38,158 nucleotides of DNA from DASSFZ01 sp036514635 (GTDB lineage: Bacteria; Chloroflexota; Anaerolineae; Fen-1058). The stretch is taken from assembly GCA_036514635.1 (NCBI GenBank), contig DATBWU010000131.1, positions 1 to 38,158 on the forward strand, in the 5' to 3' direction. The position numbers and the translations under genes were made by a program. How positions within the stretch are numbered: position 1 is the first letter of the stretch; every line of letters starts with the position of its first letter. Under the pieces are notes generated by a model. It ran no database searches and was not told the origin of the DNA. It worked only from the letters and a program-made list of their open reading frames with translations. Shown piece after piece: positions 20,154 through 28,657 of the stretch.

Positions 20154-22427
20154 ATGAAAGCCAGCAACGGGTTATGGAGAGAACGACTGCTCGAGACAAT
20201 GCCGCCCGACCTCGCTGAGGAAGTGGATATCTACGAGACTGAGCTCGAATTACGCCGGAAGGGCAAGATTGACGAGAAGTTGATCGCCGAGACGCGCCTG
20301 CGGCGCGGCGTGTACGGGCAACGCTACGACAACGGGCAGCGCTGGGATGGCCGCCAGATTCAGCAGTTGCGTTACCCGTCGGGTGAACTGACCAAAGGGT
20401 CGAACACCGTGTGGGACGCGCCCGGTATGCAGCGGATCAAAATTCCCTTCGGTGGGCTGAACGCGCGGCAGTTGGAAGTGATGGCGGAGCTGGCGGAAGA
20501 GTATTCCGATGGCATCACGCACGTCACCACGCGCCAGGACTTTCAACTCCATTTCGTCCACATCGACGACACACCCTCGTTGATGCGCCGCCTGGCCGCT
20601 GTCAGCATCACCACGCGCGAAGCGTGCGGCAACGTCGTGCGCAACGTGACCGCGTGCCCATTTGCCGGCGTATGCCCCGACGAAACCTTCGACGTGACGC
20701 CTTACGCGCACGCCTGCGCGCGATTCCTGCTCGGACATCCCGACACGCAGGATTTCGGGCGCAAGTTCAAGATCGCCTTTTCGGGCTGTAAGCAGCACGC
20801 CTGCGCGCTCGTCAACATGCACGACATGGGCGCGATCGCCGTGAAGCGCGTCGAAGACGGGCAGGAGCGGCGCGGCTTCGAGCTGTACGTCGGGGGTGGG
20901 TTAGGCTCGGTTCCACATCAGGCCAAGTTGCTGGATGCTTTTGTGCCCGAAGAAGAACTGCTACCGATCGCACAGGCCATCTCGCGCGTGTTTGCCCGCC
21001 TGGGCGAGAAGAAAAATCGCAATCGCGCCCGCATCAAGTTCCTTGTCGCGCAGCTCGGCATCGCGGAGTTCAAGCGACTGGTGTTGGAGGAGCGCGCAAC
21101 GCTTCGCGTGCCGCCCGATCCGGCCTGGCGGGCGTATCTCGATCACCTGGACGCGGACGACGAAACGCCGCTGCGCGCTGCCGCTTCGCTCAACGGCGCG
21201 AATCGGCCCGAAGGACTCGAGGCGTGGACGAAGACCAACGTCTACTGGCAGAAGCAGCCCGGCTATGCAACCGTCACCGTCACCCTGCCGCTAGGCGACA
21301 TCACCGCGACGCAGCTGCGCGGCCTGGCCGACATCGCCCGCCGCTTCACGCGCGAAACGATTCGCACCACGGTCGAGCAGAACATCGTCATCCGCTGGGT
21401 GAGCGAAGCCGATCTCCCCGAAGTCTACGCCGCGCTTAAAGCGATCGGGCTTGGGCAGCCCGGCGCAGGCACCATCGTCGACGTGACGGCCTGCCCCGGC
21501 ACGGACACCTGCAAGCTCGGCATCGCCTCCTCGCGCGGTCTGGCCGGCGAGCTTAGCCAGCGCCTGGCCGAGCGCAGCCACACGCTCGACGAGGCGATTC
21601 AAGGCTTGCGCGTCAAGGTCAGCGGCTGCTTCAACTCGTGCGGGCAGCACCACGTAGCCGATCTGGGTTTCTACGGCGTCAGCCGGCACGTCGGCGGCTA
21701 CACCGTCCCGCACTTTCAGGTCGTGCTGGGCGGGCAATGGCGCGAGAACGCCGGATCGTATGGGCTGCCGATGGGCGCGATCCCGGCCAAAAACATCCCC
21801 GAAGCCGTCATGCGCATCACGGGCCGCTATGTGTCAGATCGATTGAAGGGCGAACCCTTCCAGGCGTTCATCAAGCGGATCGGCAAGGTCGAAATCAAAA
21901 ACATGCTCGACGACCTGACGCGCGTGCCGCCGCACGACGAAGACCCTTCGTATTACACCGATTGGCACGACGCGCGCGAATTCACCATCGGCGACATGGG
22001 CGTCGGTGAGTGCGCAGGCGAGGTGGTGTCGCGCATCGAGTTCGACTTGGTCGCCGCCGAGCGCCAGGTGTTCGAAGCACAAGTGCTGCTGGAGAAGGGT
22101 GACGCTCAGAAAGCCGGAGAGACGGCCTACCTGTCGATGCTTCAAGCGGCGAAGGCGCTGGTCAAGGAGCAATTCTACGACGTGCCGGACGATCGCGATC
22201 ACATCCTGGACGAGTTCCGTGCGCGCTTCTACGACACCAAGCTGTTCTTCGATCCGTATGCCGGCGGCAAGTTCGGGCAATATCTCTTCCGCGCGCACGA
22301 GCGGGCCGCCGAGCCCTACACGCCGGAAGAGGCGCACCAGCGCATCGAAGAGGCGCAACTCGTCGTCGAGGCGGCGTACAGTTGCTACGCGCGGATGCAG
22401 GCGACGAAGGCGTTGAGTAAAGCGTAA
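20154..22427 (+). CDS. Siroheme-dependent sulfite (or nitrite) reductase, ferredoxin type, with C-terminal extension
   Basis: 757 residues from the ATG at 20154 with AGAGGGGG upstream. Six-electron reduction of sulfite (or nitrite) at a coupled 4Fe-4S/siroheme centre. The C-terminal half has the canonical cysteines, C447-x5-C453 (TACPGTDTC) and C492-x3-C496 (SGCFNSC). The N-terminal half also keeps a near-complete set, C168-x5-C174 (TACPFAGVC) and C212-x4-C217 (SGCKQHAC), which is unusual because this half is normally a cofactor-free pseudo-repeat. Beyond about residue 610 an extra helical domain follows (GVGECAGEVV...TAYLSMLQAAKALVKEQF). The neighbours cobA, precorrin-2 dehydrogenase and cysH favour sulfite as substrate; nitrite remains possible given the nitrogen genes nearby. 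The stop lies inside a small palindrome. Confidence 0.9.
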   Translation: MKASNGLWRERLLETMPPDLAEEVDIYETELELRRKGKIDEKLIAETRLRRGVYGQRYDNGQRWDGRQIQQLRYPSGELTKGSNTVWDAPGMQRIKIPFGGLNARQLEVMAELAEEYSDGITHVTTRQDFQLHFVHIDDTPSLMRRLAAVSITTREACGNVVRNVTACPFAGVCPDETFDVTPYAHACARFLLGHPDTQDFGRKFKIAFSGCKQHACALVNMHDMGAIAVKRVEDGQERRGFELYVGGGLGSVPHQAKLLDAFVPEEELLPIAQAISRVFARLGEKKNRNRARIKFLVAQLGIAEFKRLVLEERATLRVPPDPAWRAYLDHLDADDETPLRAAASLNGANRPEGLEAWTKTNVYWQKQPGYATVTVTLPLGDITATQLRGLADIARRFTRETIRTTVEQNIVIRWVSEADLPEVYAALKAIGLGQPGAGTIVDVTACPGTDTCKLGIASSRGLAGELSQRLAERSHTLDEAIQGLRVKVSGCFNSCGQHHVADLGFYGVSRHVGGYTVPHFQVVLGGQWRENAGSYGLPMGAIPAKNIPEAVMRITGRYVSDRLKGEPFQAFIKRIGKVEIKNMLDDLTRVPPHDEDPSYYTDWHDAREFTIGDMGVGECAGEVVSRIEFDLVAAERQVFEAQVLLEKGDAQKAGETAYLSMLQAAKALVKEQFYDVPDDRDHILDEFRARFYDTKLFFDPYAGGKFGQYLFRAHERAAEPYTPEEAHQRIEEAQLVVEAAYSCYARMQATKALSKA

Positions 22428-22454
22428 AACGTAATTGCATTTCACGTTTTACGC
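22422..22454. repeat. 11-bp perfect palindrome spanning the reductase stop codon
   Basis: GCGTAAAACGT (22422-22432) and ACGTTTTACGC (22444-22454) around an 11-nt loop. The TAA stop of the reductase is part of the left arm. A similar word (AAAACGTTTTACGTTTCACG) forms the end of the partial gene at 137-156. Confidence 0.7.
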
Positions 22455-22472
22455 GCGACGGGGAGGAGCATA

Positions 22473-23111
22473 ATGGACCTTCAGCACGTCAACATCAAGT
22501 TCTTCGCCGAGGCTCCTGAAGCCGTTGACCTGTCGAGCTTCATCGGCATATTTAATGGCTGGATTCAAGAGCAGTTCGGTGGCGCGTTGCTCATCGACGT
22601 GGCCGATTACCGGCACGTCGTCGACGGGCCGGGCGTGGTGCTGATCGGGCACGCGGCCAACTACAGTCTGGATAACGCGGACCGCCGGTTGGGCTTGCTG
22701 TACAACCGCAAGGCGCACATCGACGGGACCGTGCAGGACAAGCTCGCCCAGGTAGTGCGCGTGGCACTCCTGGCATGTCGCCGGCTCGAAGAAGAACACG
22801 GCCTGAAATTCGGCGGGCAAGAGGTGCAGCTGACCGTCAACGATCGGTTGCTCGCGCCGAACACCGACGAGACTTTCCAGGCGCTCGCGCCCGAACTTCG
22901 TGCGTTCTTTGATCACTTGTATGGCGGGGCCGAATTCACGCTGAGGCGTAACTCGGACCCGCGCGAGCGATTCACGGTGGACGTGATGGCGGTGGGAAGT
23001 TTCGGCGTGCCTGCGCTGTTGAAGAATCTGGCCTCATCCCCCGACCCCCTTCTCCTCTCCGGCGCGGAGAGAAGAAGGGGGCAGGGGGTTGAGGAGAGGA
23101 ATTTCAGATGA
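22473..23111 (+). CDS. Conserved protein of the sulfite reductase/siroheme operon, function unknown
   Basis: 212 residues from the ATG at 22473 with GGGGAGGAG upstream. It is soluble, with alternating strands and helices (MDLQHVNIKFFAEAPEAVDLSSFIGIFNGWIQEQFGG; VLIGHAANYSLDNADRRLGLLYNRKA). I recognise no named domain. Proteins of this kind are found beside such reductases, so a role in electron delivery or assembly is possible but unproven. Residues after about 187 (SSPDPLLLSGAERRRGQGV) come from a palindromic repeat and are probably not part of the fold. Its TGA overlaps the ATG of cobA (ATGA), so the repeat has become the junction that couples the two genes. Confidence 0.8.
   Translation: MDLQHVNIKFFAEAPEAVDLSSFIGIFNGWIQEQFGGALLIDVADYRHVVDGPGVVLIGHAANYSLDNADRRLGLLYNRKAHIDGTVQDKLAQVVRVALLACRRLEEEHGLKFGGQEVQLTVNDRLLAPNTDETFQALAPELRAFFDHLYGGAEFTLRRNSDPRERFTVDVMAVGSFGVPALLKNLASSPDPLLLSGAERRRGQGVEERNFR
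23032..23094. repeat. Palindromic word repeat forming the 3' end of the gene at 22473 (CCCCCTTCTCC family)
   Basis: CCCCCTTCTCCTCTCC-GGCGC-GGAGAGAAGAAGGGGG is a nearly perfect inverted repeat with flanking CCTC...GAGG. It is translated as the last residues of the upstream protein. Related copies lie in carB at 33203-33254 and 33488-33540. Confidence 0.85.
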
Positions 23112-23911
23112 CCGGCATCGTGTACATCGTCGGGGCCGGGCCAGGCGATCCGGGTCTGATCACCGTGAAAGGCCTGGACTGCCTGCGTCGGGCCGACGTG
23201 GTGCTCTTCGATCGATTAGCCGATCGGCGACTGCTCGACGAGGCACGGGGCGACGCCGAGCTGATCGACGTCGGCAAAGAACCGGCTCGCCACCGCCGCC
23301 CGCAATCTGAAATCAATGCGTTGCTTATCGTGAAGGCGAGGGAAGACAAGACCGTCGTGCGCTTGAAGGGGGGCGACCCGTTCGTCTTCGGGCGAGGCGG
23401 CGAGGAGTGCGAAGCGCTGGCCGAGGCCGGCATCCCGTTCGAGGTGGTCCCCGGTGTGAGCAGTGCGATCGCCGTTCCGGCTTACGCCGGAATCCCCGTG
23501 ACGCATCGCGAGATGGCTCGCTCGTTCACGGTGATCACGGGCCATACCTGCGAGGCTCAGAAGTCGGAATCCGGCCAGGGGCCGGATTGGACCTCGCTGC
23601 CGCGCACCGGGACGCTCGTCTTTCTTATGGGTGTCGGCCACCTACCAGAGATTGCCCGCCGGTTGGCGGCGCACGGCTGCTCGCCCGATACACCTGTTGC
23701 AGTCATCCATCGGGGAACAACCCCGGCGCAGCGCGTCGTCGAGGGCACGCTGGCCGACATTGCGGAAAGGGCTGGCGGAATCCAAGCGCCGGCCACGCTC
23801 GTCGTCGGCGACGTTGTCCACCTGCGCGGGAAACTCGATTGGTTCCACGCCGGACGCGAGACCGTCTCTACCGACCCGGACGAATCCTTCCTCACGTTGG
23901 AGACGCGATGA
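23108..23911 (+). CDS. cobA: Uroporphyrinogen-III C-methyltransferase (SUMT)
   Basis: 267 residues, converting uroporphyrinogen III to precorrin-2 with two S-adenosylmethionine. Family motifs are in order: VYIVGAGPGDPGLITVKG at the N-terminus, DVVLFDRL, VRLKGGDPFVFGRGGEE (SAM site), VVPGVSSAIAVPAYAGIPVTHR and GTLVFLMGV. Length is normal for a stand-alone SUMT without the CysG dehydrogenase half, which is encoded separately at 24735. Both ends overlap neighbours as ATGA, so three genes in a row are translationally coupled. Within this operon it supplies siroheme for the reductase at 20154. Confidence 0.96.
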   Translation: MTGIVYIVGAGPGDPGLITVKGLDCLRRADVVLFDRLADRRLLDEARGDAELIDVGKEPARHRRPQSEINALLIVKAREDKTVVRLKGGDPFVFGRGGEECEALAEAGIPFEVVPGVSSAIAVPAYAGIPVTHREMARSFTVITGHTCEAQKSESGQGPDWTSLPRTGTLVFLMGVGHLPEIARRLAAHGCSPDTPVAVIHRGTTPAQRVVEGTLADIAERAGGIQAPATLVVGDVVHLRGKLDWFHAGRETVSTDPDESFLTLETR

Positions 23912-24657
23912 CTGTGCAGACCGATGAGGTGGCGTTCGTCGAAACGCTTGGTGTGCTGGAGTGGACGCCGAGGGCGCTGAAGGCCGTCGGCGATCTGCTC
24001 GAGGGCCGCTCGCCGGAAGAGGTTCTGCGGTGGGGATTGGACGCCTTCGCGCCGGAGATTGCTATGGCGACCGGCTTCGGCCCTGAGGGCGTCGTGTTGA
24101 TGCATTATCTCTCGCAGATCGCGCCCGAGACGACCGTGTTCTATCTCGATACCGATCTGCTGTTCCCCGATACCTACCTGCTGCGCGACGAACTCGAAGC
24201 GCGATTGGGCCTGCGCTTCACTCGCGTTCATTCCGGCCTGCCGCTCGAGGCGCAGGCCGAAGCGCACGGGCCGGAGCTGTGGGCACGTGATCCCGACCTG
24301 TGTTGCCGGCTGCGCAAGGTCGAGCCGCTGCGCCGCTTCCTGGCCGACAAGTGCGCCTGGATCACCGGCATCCGCCGCGATCAGACGCGCGCGCGCGCCA
24401 ACGCCGGCATCGTCGAGTGGGATCGCGTCAACGGTCTGGTGAAGATCAATCCGCTGGCGGGCTGGACTGCGGAGCAGGTGTGGGCTTACATCCACGCGCA
24501 CGACTTGCCGTTCAACCGCCTGCACGCGATGGGGTATCCCAGCATCGGCTGCTGGCCGTGCACGCGCCCGGCCGCGCCCGGCGAAAACCCGCGCTCGGGC
24601 CGCTGGGCCGGTTTCGCCAAGACCGAGTGCGGTCTGCACTGGCCGACGCGGAAATAG
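23908..24657 (+). CDS. cysH: Adenylyl-sulfate (APS) reductase, CysH family
   Basis: 249 residues, thiol-dependent reduction of activated sulfate to sulfite. The ATG at 23908 overlaps the cobA stop. The PP-loop-type core has ATGFGPEGVVLMHYL and VFYLDTDLLFPDTY. Cys132-Cys133 (DLCCRLRKVEPL) and Cys215/Cys218 (GCWPC) are the 4Fe-4S ligands that mark the APS-using branch, and Cys241 in TECGLH is the catalytic cysteine. The absence of cysD/N or sat in this window means activation is encoded elsewhere. Its product feeds the reductase upstream. Confidence 0.94.
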   Translation: MTVQTDEVAFVETLGVLEWTPRALKAVGDLLEGRSPEEVLRWGLDAFAPEIAMATGFGPEGVVLMHYLSQIAPETTVFYLDTDLLFPDTYLLRDELEARLGLRFTRVHSGLPLEAQAEAHGPELWARDPDLCCRLRKVEPLRRFLADKCAWITGIRRDQTRARANAGIVEWDRVNGLVKINPLAGWTAEQVWAYIHAHDLPFNRLHAMGYPSIGCWPCTRPAAPGENPRSGRWAGFAKTECGLHWPTRK

Positions 24658-24660
24658 TTT

Positions 24661-24724
24661 CACCGCAGAGGCGCAGAGAGCGCTGAAAAAGAAATATCTC
24701 TGTGTCCTCTGCGTCTCGGCGGTG
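24661..24724. repeat. CGCAGAG-family palindrome between cysH and the precorrin-2 dehydrogenase gene
   Basis: CACCGCAGAGGCGCAGAGAG on the left and CTCTGTGTCCTCTGCGTCTC...GGCGGTG on the right. It fills the 77-bp gap, leaving only about 10 bp before the next start codon. Confidence 0.75.
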
Positions 24725-24734
24725 CATTGTCGAC

Positions 24735-25373
24735 ATGCGTTTCTATCCGATCTCTCTCAACCTGCAAGGCCGCAAGGGGGTCGTCATCGGTGGCGGCGCG
24801 ATCGCCGAAGGCAAGGTGCAGGGCTTGTTGGAAGCCGAGGCGAACCTCACCGTCATCTCGCCTGAGCTCACCCGGCGATTAAAGGCGCTGGCAGCCGAAG
24901 GGAAGATCGCGCACATCAATCGCACCTACCAACCCGGCGACCTGGCTGGCGCGTTTCTGGCGATCAGCGCCACGGACGATCGCGCCGTGAACGAGCAGGT
25001 CTGCTGGGAAGCGGCTGAACGCGACGTGCTGATCAACGTCGTGGACGATCCGTCGCATTGCACATTTATCGCGCCGTCGATCGTGCGCAAAGGCGACTTG
25101 ACGATTGCCATCTCCACGGGCGGCAAAGCGCCGGCGCTGGCCGTGCGTCTGGGCGAGTGGCTGGAGCAGATGGTCGGCCAGGAGCACGCTCGCTTTTTAG
25201 AGCTGGCCGGAGCGTTGCGCGGGCCGCTCGCCGCGCGTTACCCCGACTTCGAACAACGCAAGGCGTTGTGGTATGACCTTGTCGATTCCGGGGTGCTCGA
25301 TCTGCTGCGGCGAGGAGAAGAGGACGAAGCCCGGCAGCGCATCACCGAGATCATCGGATTTGCGCCCGAATAG
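24735..25373 (+). CDS. Precorrin-2 dehydrogenase / sirohydrochlorin ferrochelatase (CysG N-terminal or Met8 type)
   Basis: 212 residues from ATG 24735 (MRFYPISLNLQGRKGVVIGGGAIAEGK). The Rossmann NAD site VVIGGGAIAEGKVQGL and the motif INVVDDPSHCTFIAPSIVRKGDLTIAISTGGKAPALA are typical of SirC, Met8 and the CysG dehydrogenase half. It oxidises precorrin-2 to sirohydrochlorin; the same fold may insert iron in some members. No ribosome site is visible because a palindromic repeat ends about 10 bp upstream; translation may depend on upstream ribosomes. A start at 24702 would read the repeat and is rejected. It completes siroheme synthesis for the reductase of this operon. Confidence 0.93.
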   Translation: MRFYPISLNLQGRKGVVIGGGAIAEGKVQGLLEAEANLTVISPELTRRLKALAAEGKIAHINRTYQPGDLAGAFLAISATDDRAVNEQVCWEAAERDVLINVVDDPSHCTFIAPSIVRKGDLTIAISTGGKAPALAVRLGEWLEQMVGQEHARFLELAGALRGPLAARYPDFEQRKALWYDLVDSGVLDLLRRGEEDEARQRITEIIGFAPE

Positions 25374-25411
25374 CCGAAATCTGCCGCAGAGCACGCGGAG
25401 AGCGCAGAGTT

Positions 25412-26662
25412 ATGGTTCTTCAGTGTGTTGGCCTGTCACATCGCACCGCACCGGTCTCGCTGCGCGAGCGACTTCACGTACCGGCCTCGGCGCTCGATAC
25501 GGCGCTCGCCCCGCGTGCCGGACTTGAGGAGCATGCCATCCTCTCGACGTGCAATCGATTGGAAATCTACGCCGTCGCTCAATCGGACGGCTTCGATTCC
25601 TTCGTCGAATTGATCGAGGAAACGACCGGAGCGTCTCGCGCCGAGTTCGCGCCGCACCTGTATCACTACACCGGGACAGAAGTCGTCACCCACCTCTGCC
25701 GAGTCGCCGCCGGACTCGACTCGATGATACTCGGCGAGCCGCAGATACTGGGTCAGGTGACGCGCGCATACCAGGCGGCCTTGCGCGCGGGCGCGGCCGG
25801 ACCTGCCTTGTCGGCGCTGTTCCGCACTGCGATTCACGCCGGCAAGCGCGCCCGCGCCGAGACGGCGATCAGCCGCAACCCGGCGAGCGTGAGCGCGGTC
25901 GCGGTGAGACTGGCGCAAGGGGTGGTCAGTGATCTGGCGGCGGCACACGTGTTGATCGTCGGCGCAGGCGAGATGGCCGAGCTGGCGCTCGAAGCCCTGC
26001 GCGCTCGCGGCGCGGCGGACATCAGTGTGCTCAATCGGACGTTTGACCGCGCCGAGCAGTTGGCTCAGCGCTGGGGGGCGCGCGCGTTGACACTCGATCG
26101 GCTGGCCGAGGCGCTATCCACAGCGGACATCGTCATCACCTCGTCAGGCGCACCGCACATGATGATTTCGCCCCAGGCTGTTCGCACCGCCATCGCGAGC
26201 CGCCCGGATCGCCCCTTGGTCTTTATCGACATCGCTGTGCCGCGCAACGTCCACCCGGGCGCGGCGCGCCTCCCGAACGTTCACTGTTTCAACATCGACG
26301 ATCTGCACTCGCATCTCGACGAAGCGGTTGCCGATCGCGGGCGCGAAGTCCCGCGCGTCGAAGCCATCCTCGCCGAAGAAGTGACAGCCTTTGAAGCGTG
26401 GTGGCAGGGGCGGGAGGTCACGCCGGTGATCGCCCGATTGCACGCCAAGGCCGATGCGATTCGCCGCGCCGAGGTCGAAAAGGCGCTGCGCCACTTGCCG
26501 CAACTCGGCGCGGCGGAGCGGTGGCGCATCGAAGCGCTGACCGAGTCGCTCGTCAACAAACTGCTGCACGATCCGACACGATGCCTGAAGGCCGAAGCCG
26601 ATCGCGGACACGCTGCCGAATATGCCGCGATGATTCGCCATCTGTTCGCGTTGAGCGGGTGA
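25412..26662 (+). CDS. hemA: Glutamyl-tRNA reductase
   Basis: 416 residues, first step of the C5 tetrapyrrole pathway, giving glutamate-1-semialdehyde from glutamyl-tRNA. The catalytic Cys lies in ILSTCNRLEIYA; AGLDSMILGEPQILGQVTRAY and the NADPH site VLIVGAGEMAELALEAL follow, then the dimerisation helices. The start ATG 25412 begins MVLQCVGLSHRTAPV, the family norm. The only ribosome-site-like sequence (CGGAGAGCGCAGAG) is part of a CGCAGAG word repeat at 25381-25409, so the repeat may have been co-opted. A 10-bp palindrome follows the gene. Confidence 0.97.
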   Translation: MVLQCVGLSHRTAPVSLRERLHVPASALDTALAPRAGLEEHAILSTCNRLEIYAVAQSDGFDSFVELIEETTGASRAEFAPHLYHYTGTEVVTHLCRVAAGLDSMILGEPQILGQVTRAYQAALRAGAAGPALSALFRTAIHAGKRARAETAISRNPASVSAVAVRLAQGVVSDLAAAHVLIVGAGEMAELALEALRARGAADISVLNRTFDRAEQLAQRWGARALTLDRLAEALSTADIVITSSGAPHMMISPQAVRTAIASRPDRPLVFIDIAVPRNVHPGAARLPNVHCFNIDDLHSHLDEAVADRGREVPRVEAILAEEVTAFEAWWQGREVTPVIARLHAKADAIRRAEVEKALRHLPQLGAAERWRIEALTESLVNKLLHDPTRCLKAEADRGHAAEYAAMIRHLFALSG

Positions 26663-26691
26663 CCGGAGAATTGCCCTGGGACAATTTCTGC

Positions 26692-26739
26692 CCGCGAATC
26701 TTCGCAAATCCATTCGCGTTCATTCGTGTAGATTCGCGG
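26692..26739. repeat. Palindrome between hemA and hemC
   Basis: CCGCGAATCT (26692-26701) and AGATTCGCGG (26730-26739) are perfect arms; the interior repeats the word ATTCGCG/ATTCGTG. It is a word-type palindrome like those elsewhere in this window. Confidence 0.7.
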
Positions 26740-26771
26740 ATCGAACTTCAGTTGCGGCAGGAGGCCCCACT

Positions 26772-27704
26772 GTGCTTGTGTCGATTCCTACCCATCTTTC
26801 CACACTCACCTTCGGCACGCGACCCTCGGCCCTGGCGCGCTGGCAGACGCAATGGGTCGTCGATCGGCTGCGCGCGGCGTGGCCCGGCCTGGACTGCCGG
26901 ATCGCGGAGTTCGTCACTTCGGGCGATCGCGATCCCCATACGCCTCTGCCGGAGATCGGCGGCAAGGGGCTTTTCACTGAAGAGCTCGAGAGTGCGCTGC
27001 GCAGCGGCGAGATCGATATCGCTGTGCATTCGCTCAAGGACTTGCCTGTCGAAGACGCGCCTGGCCTGGCGCTCGGTGCGATTGGCGAGCGCGCGGACGC
27101 GCGCGACGTGTGGGTGTCACGCGATGGCTGGACGCTCGCTACACTGCCTCGGGGCGCGCGCGTGGGCACGTGCAGCCCGCGCCGCACCGCGCAGATACTT
27201 GCCGCCCGACCCGATCTCACGATCCTCCCGCTGCGCGGCAACGTCGATCTTCGCATTCAGAAAGCGATGCGCGGCGACTACGCTGCTATCGTCCTGGCCG
27301 CCGCAGGCGTGCTGCGACTCGGCATGAGCGAGTGCATTTCCGATTACCTGCCGCTCGAGATCATGCTGCCCGCGCCGGGACAGGGAGCGCTCGCCGTGCA
27401 GTGCCGCGCCGGCGATCGGGCGACACGTGACTTGCTCGCCGCGATCGACGATGCCGCCACGCGCGCCGCCGTTACCGCCGAGCGCGTCTTCCTGCTCGCC
27501 CTCGGCGGCGGTTGCTCTGCACCAATAGCGGCTTATGCGGAATGGAGAATGCAGAATGCGGAATGCAGAATGATAGGCCTCGTCGCCTCACTTGACGGTC
27601 GCCGTCTGATCCGCGTGCGCGGTGCGGGAACCGATCCCGAATCGCTGGGTCGGGACTTGGCGCACCAGGCCCTGGCGCAGGGCGCGGGGGAATTGCTGAC
27701 ATGA
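26772..27704 (+). CDS. hemC: Hydroxymethylbilane synthase (porphobilinogen deaminase)
   Basis: 310 residues starting at GTG 26772 with GGAGG 7 nt upstream; GTG 26778 is an alternative. It polymerises four porphobilinogens. Motifs: FGTRPSALARWQTQWV, SGDRDPHTPLPEIGGKGLFTEELE, AVHSLKDLP, GTCSPRRTAQI and the dipyrromethane-anchoring Cys in LGGGCSAPIAAYAE. Directly after that Cys loop, a small word repeat (27538-27572) is translated as WRMQNAECRM, replacing part of a variable strand before GLVASLDG. It overlaps hemD by ATGA. Confidence 0.96.
   Translation: MLVSIPTHLSTLTFGTRPSALARWQTQWVVDRLRAAWPGLDCRIAEFVTSGDRDPHTPLPEIGGKGLFTEELESALRSGEIDIAVHSLKDLPVEDAPGLALGAIGERADARDVWVSRDGWTLATLPRGARVGTCSPRRTAQILAARPDLTILPLRGNVDLRIQKAMRGDYAAIVLAAAGVLRLGMSECISDYLPLEIMLPAPGQGALAVQCRAGDRATRDLLAAIDDAATRAAVTAERVFLLALGGGCSAPIAAYAEWRMQNAECRMIGLVASLDGRRLIRVRGAGTDPESLGRDLAHQALAQGAGELLT
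27538..27572 (+). repeat. In-frame word repeat inside hemC (AGAATGC)
   Basis: GCGGAATGGAGAATGCAGAA continues as further AGAATGC/GGAATGC words to 27572. Unlike the longer palindromes only one arm is present. It keeps the hemC frame and encodes about ten residues next to the conserved GGGCSAP loop. Confidence 0.6.
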
Positions 27705-28546
27705 AGCCGCTCAAAGGCAGGCGCATTCTCGTCACGCGGCCTCGCGCCCAGGCAGTGAGTCTCTGCGAGCGACTTGCCGCGCTTGGCGGAGAATCGATTG
27801 TGCTGCCAACGCTTGAAATCGCGCCGCTCGAAGACACATCGCTGCTGGACCGAGCCATCAATCAACTCACAAACTATCACTGGGTCATTTTCACCAGCGT
27901 CAACGGCGTGGCTGCGCTGTGGGATCGGCTTGAAGCGATGAGGAAGGACACGCGGGTTTTCGATAGTGTTCGTGTGGCGGCGATTGGCCCGGCGACCGCG
28001 CGAGCGCTGGAAATGCGGAACGTGCGTGCGCGTTTCGTCCCCAGCGAGTACATCGCGGAGGCGATTGCCGCCGGCATCGGCGACGTGCGCGGCTGCCGGA
28101 TTCTCCTCCCGCGCGCCGACATCGCCCGCGAGACGCTCGCCGTCGAGCTGGAACGGCGCGGTGCGATCGTGGACTCGATCGCTGCTTACCGCACACTGCC
28201 CGCTCCGCTCGATCCGAATAGCCTGGCCGAACTTCGACGCGGTGTCGATGCCATTCTCTTCACCAGCTCGTCCACCGTGCGAAGTCTTGTCGAACAGGTA
28301 GGGCGGGACGACCTTTCACCACTCACCGTGATGGCCTGCATCGGCCCGGTCACGGCTCAGACTGCGCGCGACCTCGGCCTGGCGGTCGATGTCGTCGCGA
28401 AGGAACACACGATCAACGGCCTTGTCACGGCCCTCGTCGGATATTTCAGCGAATTATACTCGACGCGGGAACAATCTGCGGTTTTGCTCACCGACCGCGT
28501 CCTCGCGGTCGATCAGGATAGACGCCCGCGTGGACGCGGGCTTTGA
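27701..28546 (+). CDS. hemD: Uroporphyrinogen-III synthase
   Basis: 281 residues; cyclises and inverts ring D of hydroxymethylbilane. The family is poorly conserved, but RRILVTRPRAQAVSLCERLAALGGE at the start, WVIFTSVNGVAAL, AAIGPATARALE and DAILFTSSSTVRSLVEQ are clear. The ATG overlaps the hemC stop. The natural fold should end near residue 250 (LVTALVGYF); the last 30 or so residues (LYSTREQSAVLLTDRVLAVDQ...) are translated from 129-bp element copy C and end at a TGA inside it. HemD is therefore extended, or its original stop has been replaced, by the element. Confidence 0.93.
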   Translation: MKPLKGRRILVTRPRAQAVSLCERLAALGGESIVLPTLEIAPLEDTSLLDRAINQLTNYHWVIFTSVNGVAALWDRLEAMRKDTRVFDSVRVAAIGPATARALEMRNVRARFVPSEYIAEAIAAGIGDVRGCRILLPRADIARETLAVELERRGAIVDSIAAYRTLPAPLDPNSLAELRRGVDAILFTSSSTVRSLVEQVGRDDLSPLTVMACIGPVTAQTARDLGLAVDVVAKEHTINGLVTALVGYFSELYSTREQSAVLLTDRVLAVDQDRRPRGRGL

Positions 28547-28583
28547 GCAGCAAAAGGCGCAACTTGTGACCGCGCGCAGTATA
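28455..28583 (+). repeat. 129-bp palindromic element, copy C (overlaps the hemD 3' end)
   Basis: TATACT at 28455-28460 to AGTATA at 28578-28583, exactly 129 bp, same orientation as copy B. One forward frame (from YTRRGNN) is open through all 43 codons; hemD reads a different frame and stops at the TGA after CTT. Confidence 0.9.
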
Positions 28584-28585
28584 AC

Positions 28586-28652
28586 CACGGCGCCACTGAG
28601 GATTCAACACGGGGGTGTCTCCGTGTTTCTGTGCCTCCGTAGTTTCGGAGTT
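28586..28652. repeat. Word-type palindrome upstream of hemB
   Basis: CACGGCGCCACTGAGG / AACACGGGGGTG face CTCCGTGTTTCTGTGCCTCC. It fills the space between element copy C and the hemB start. Confidence 0.5.
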
Positions 28653-28657
28653 TCGAT

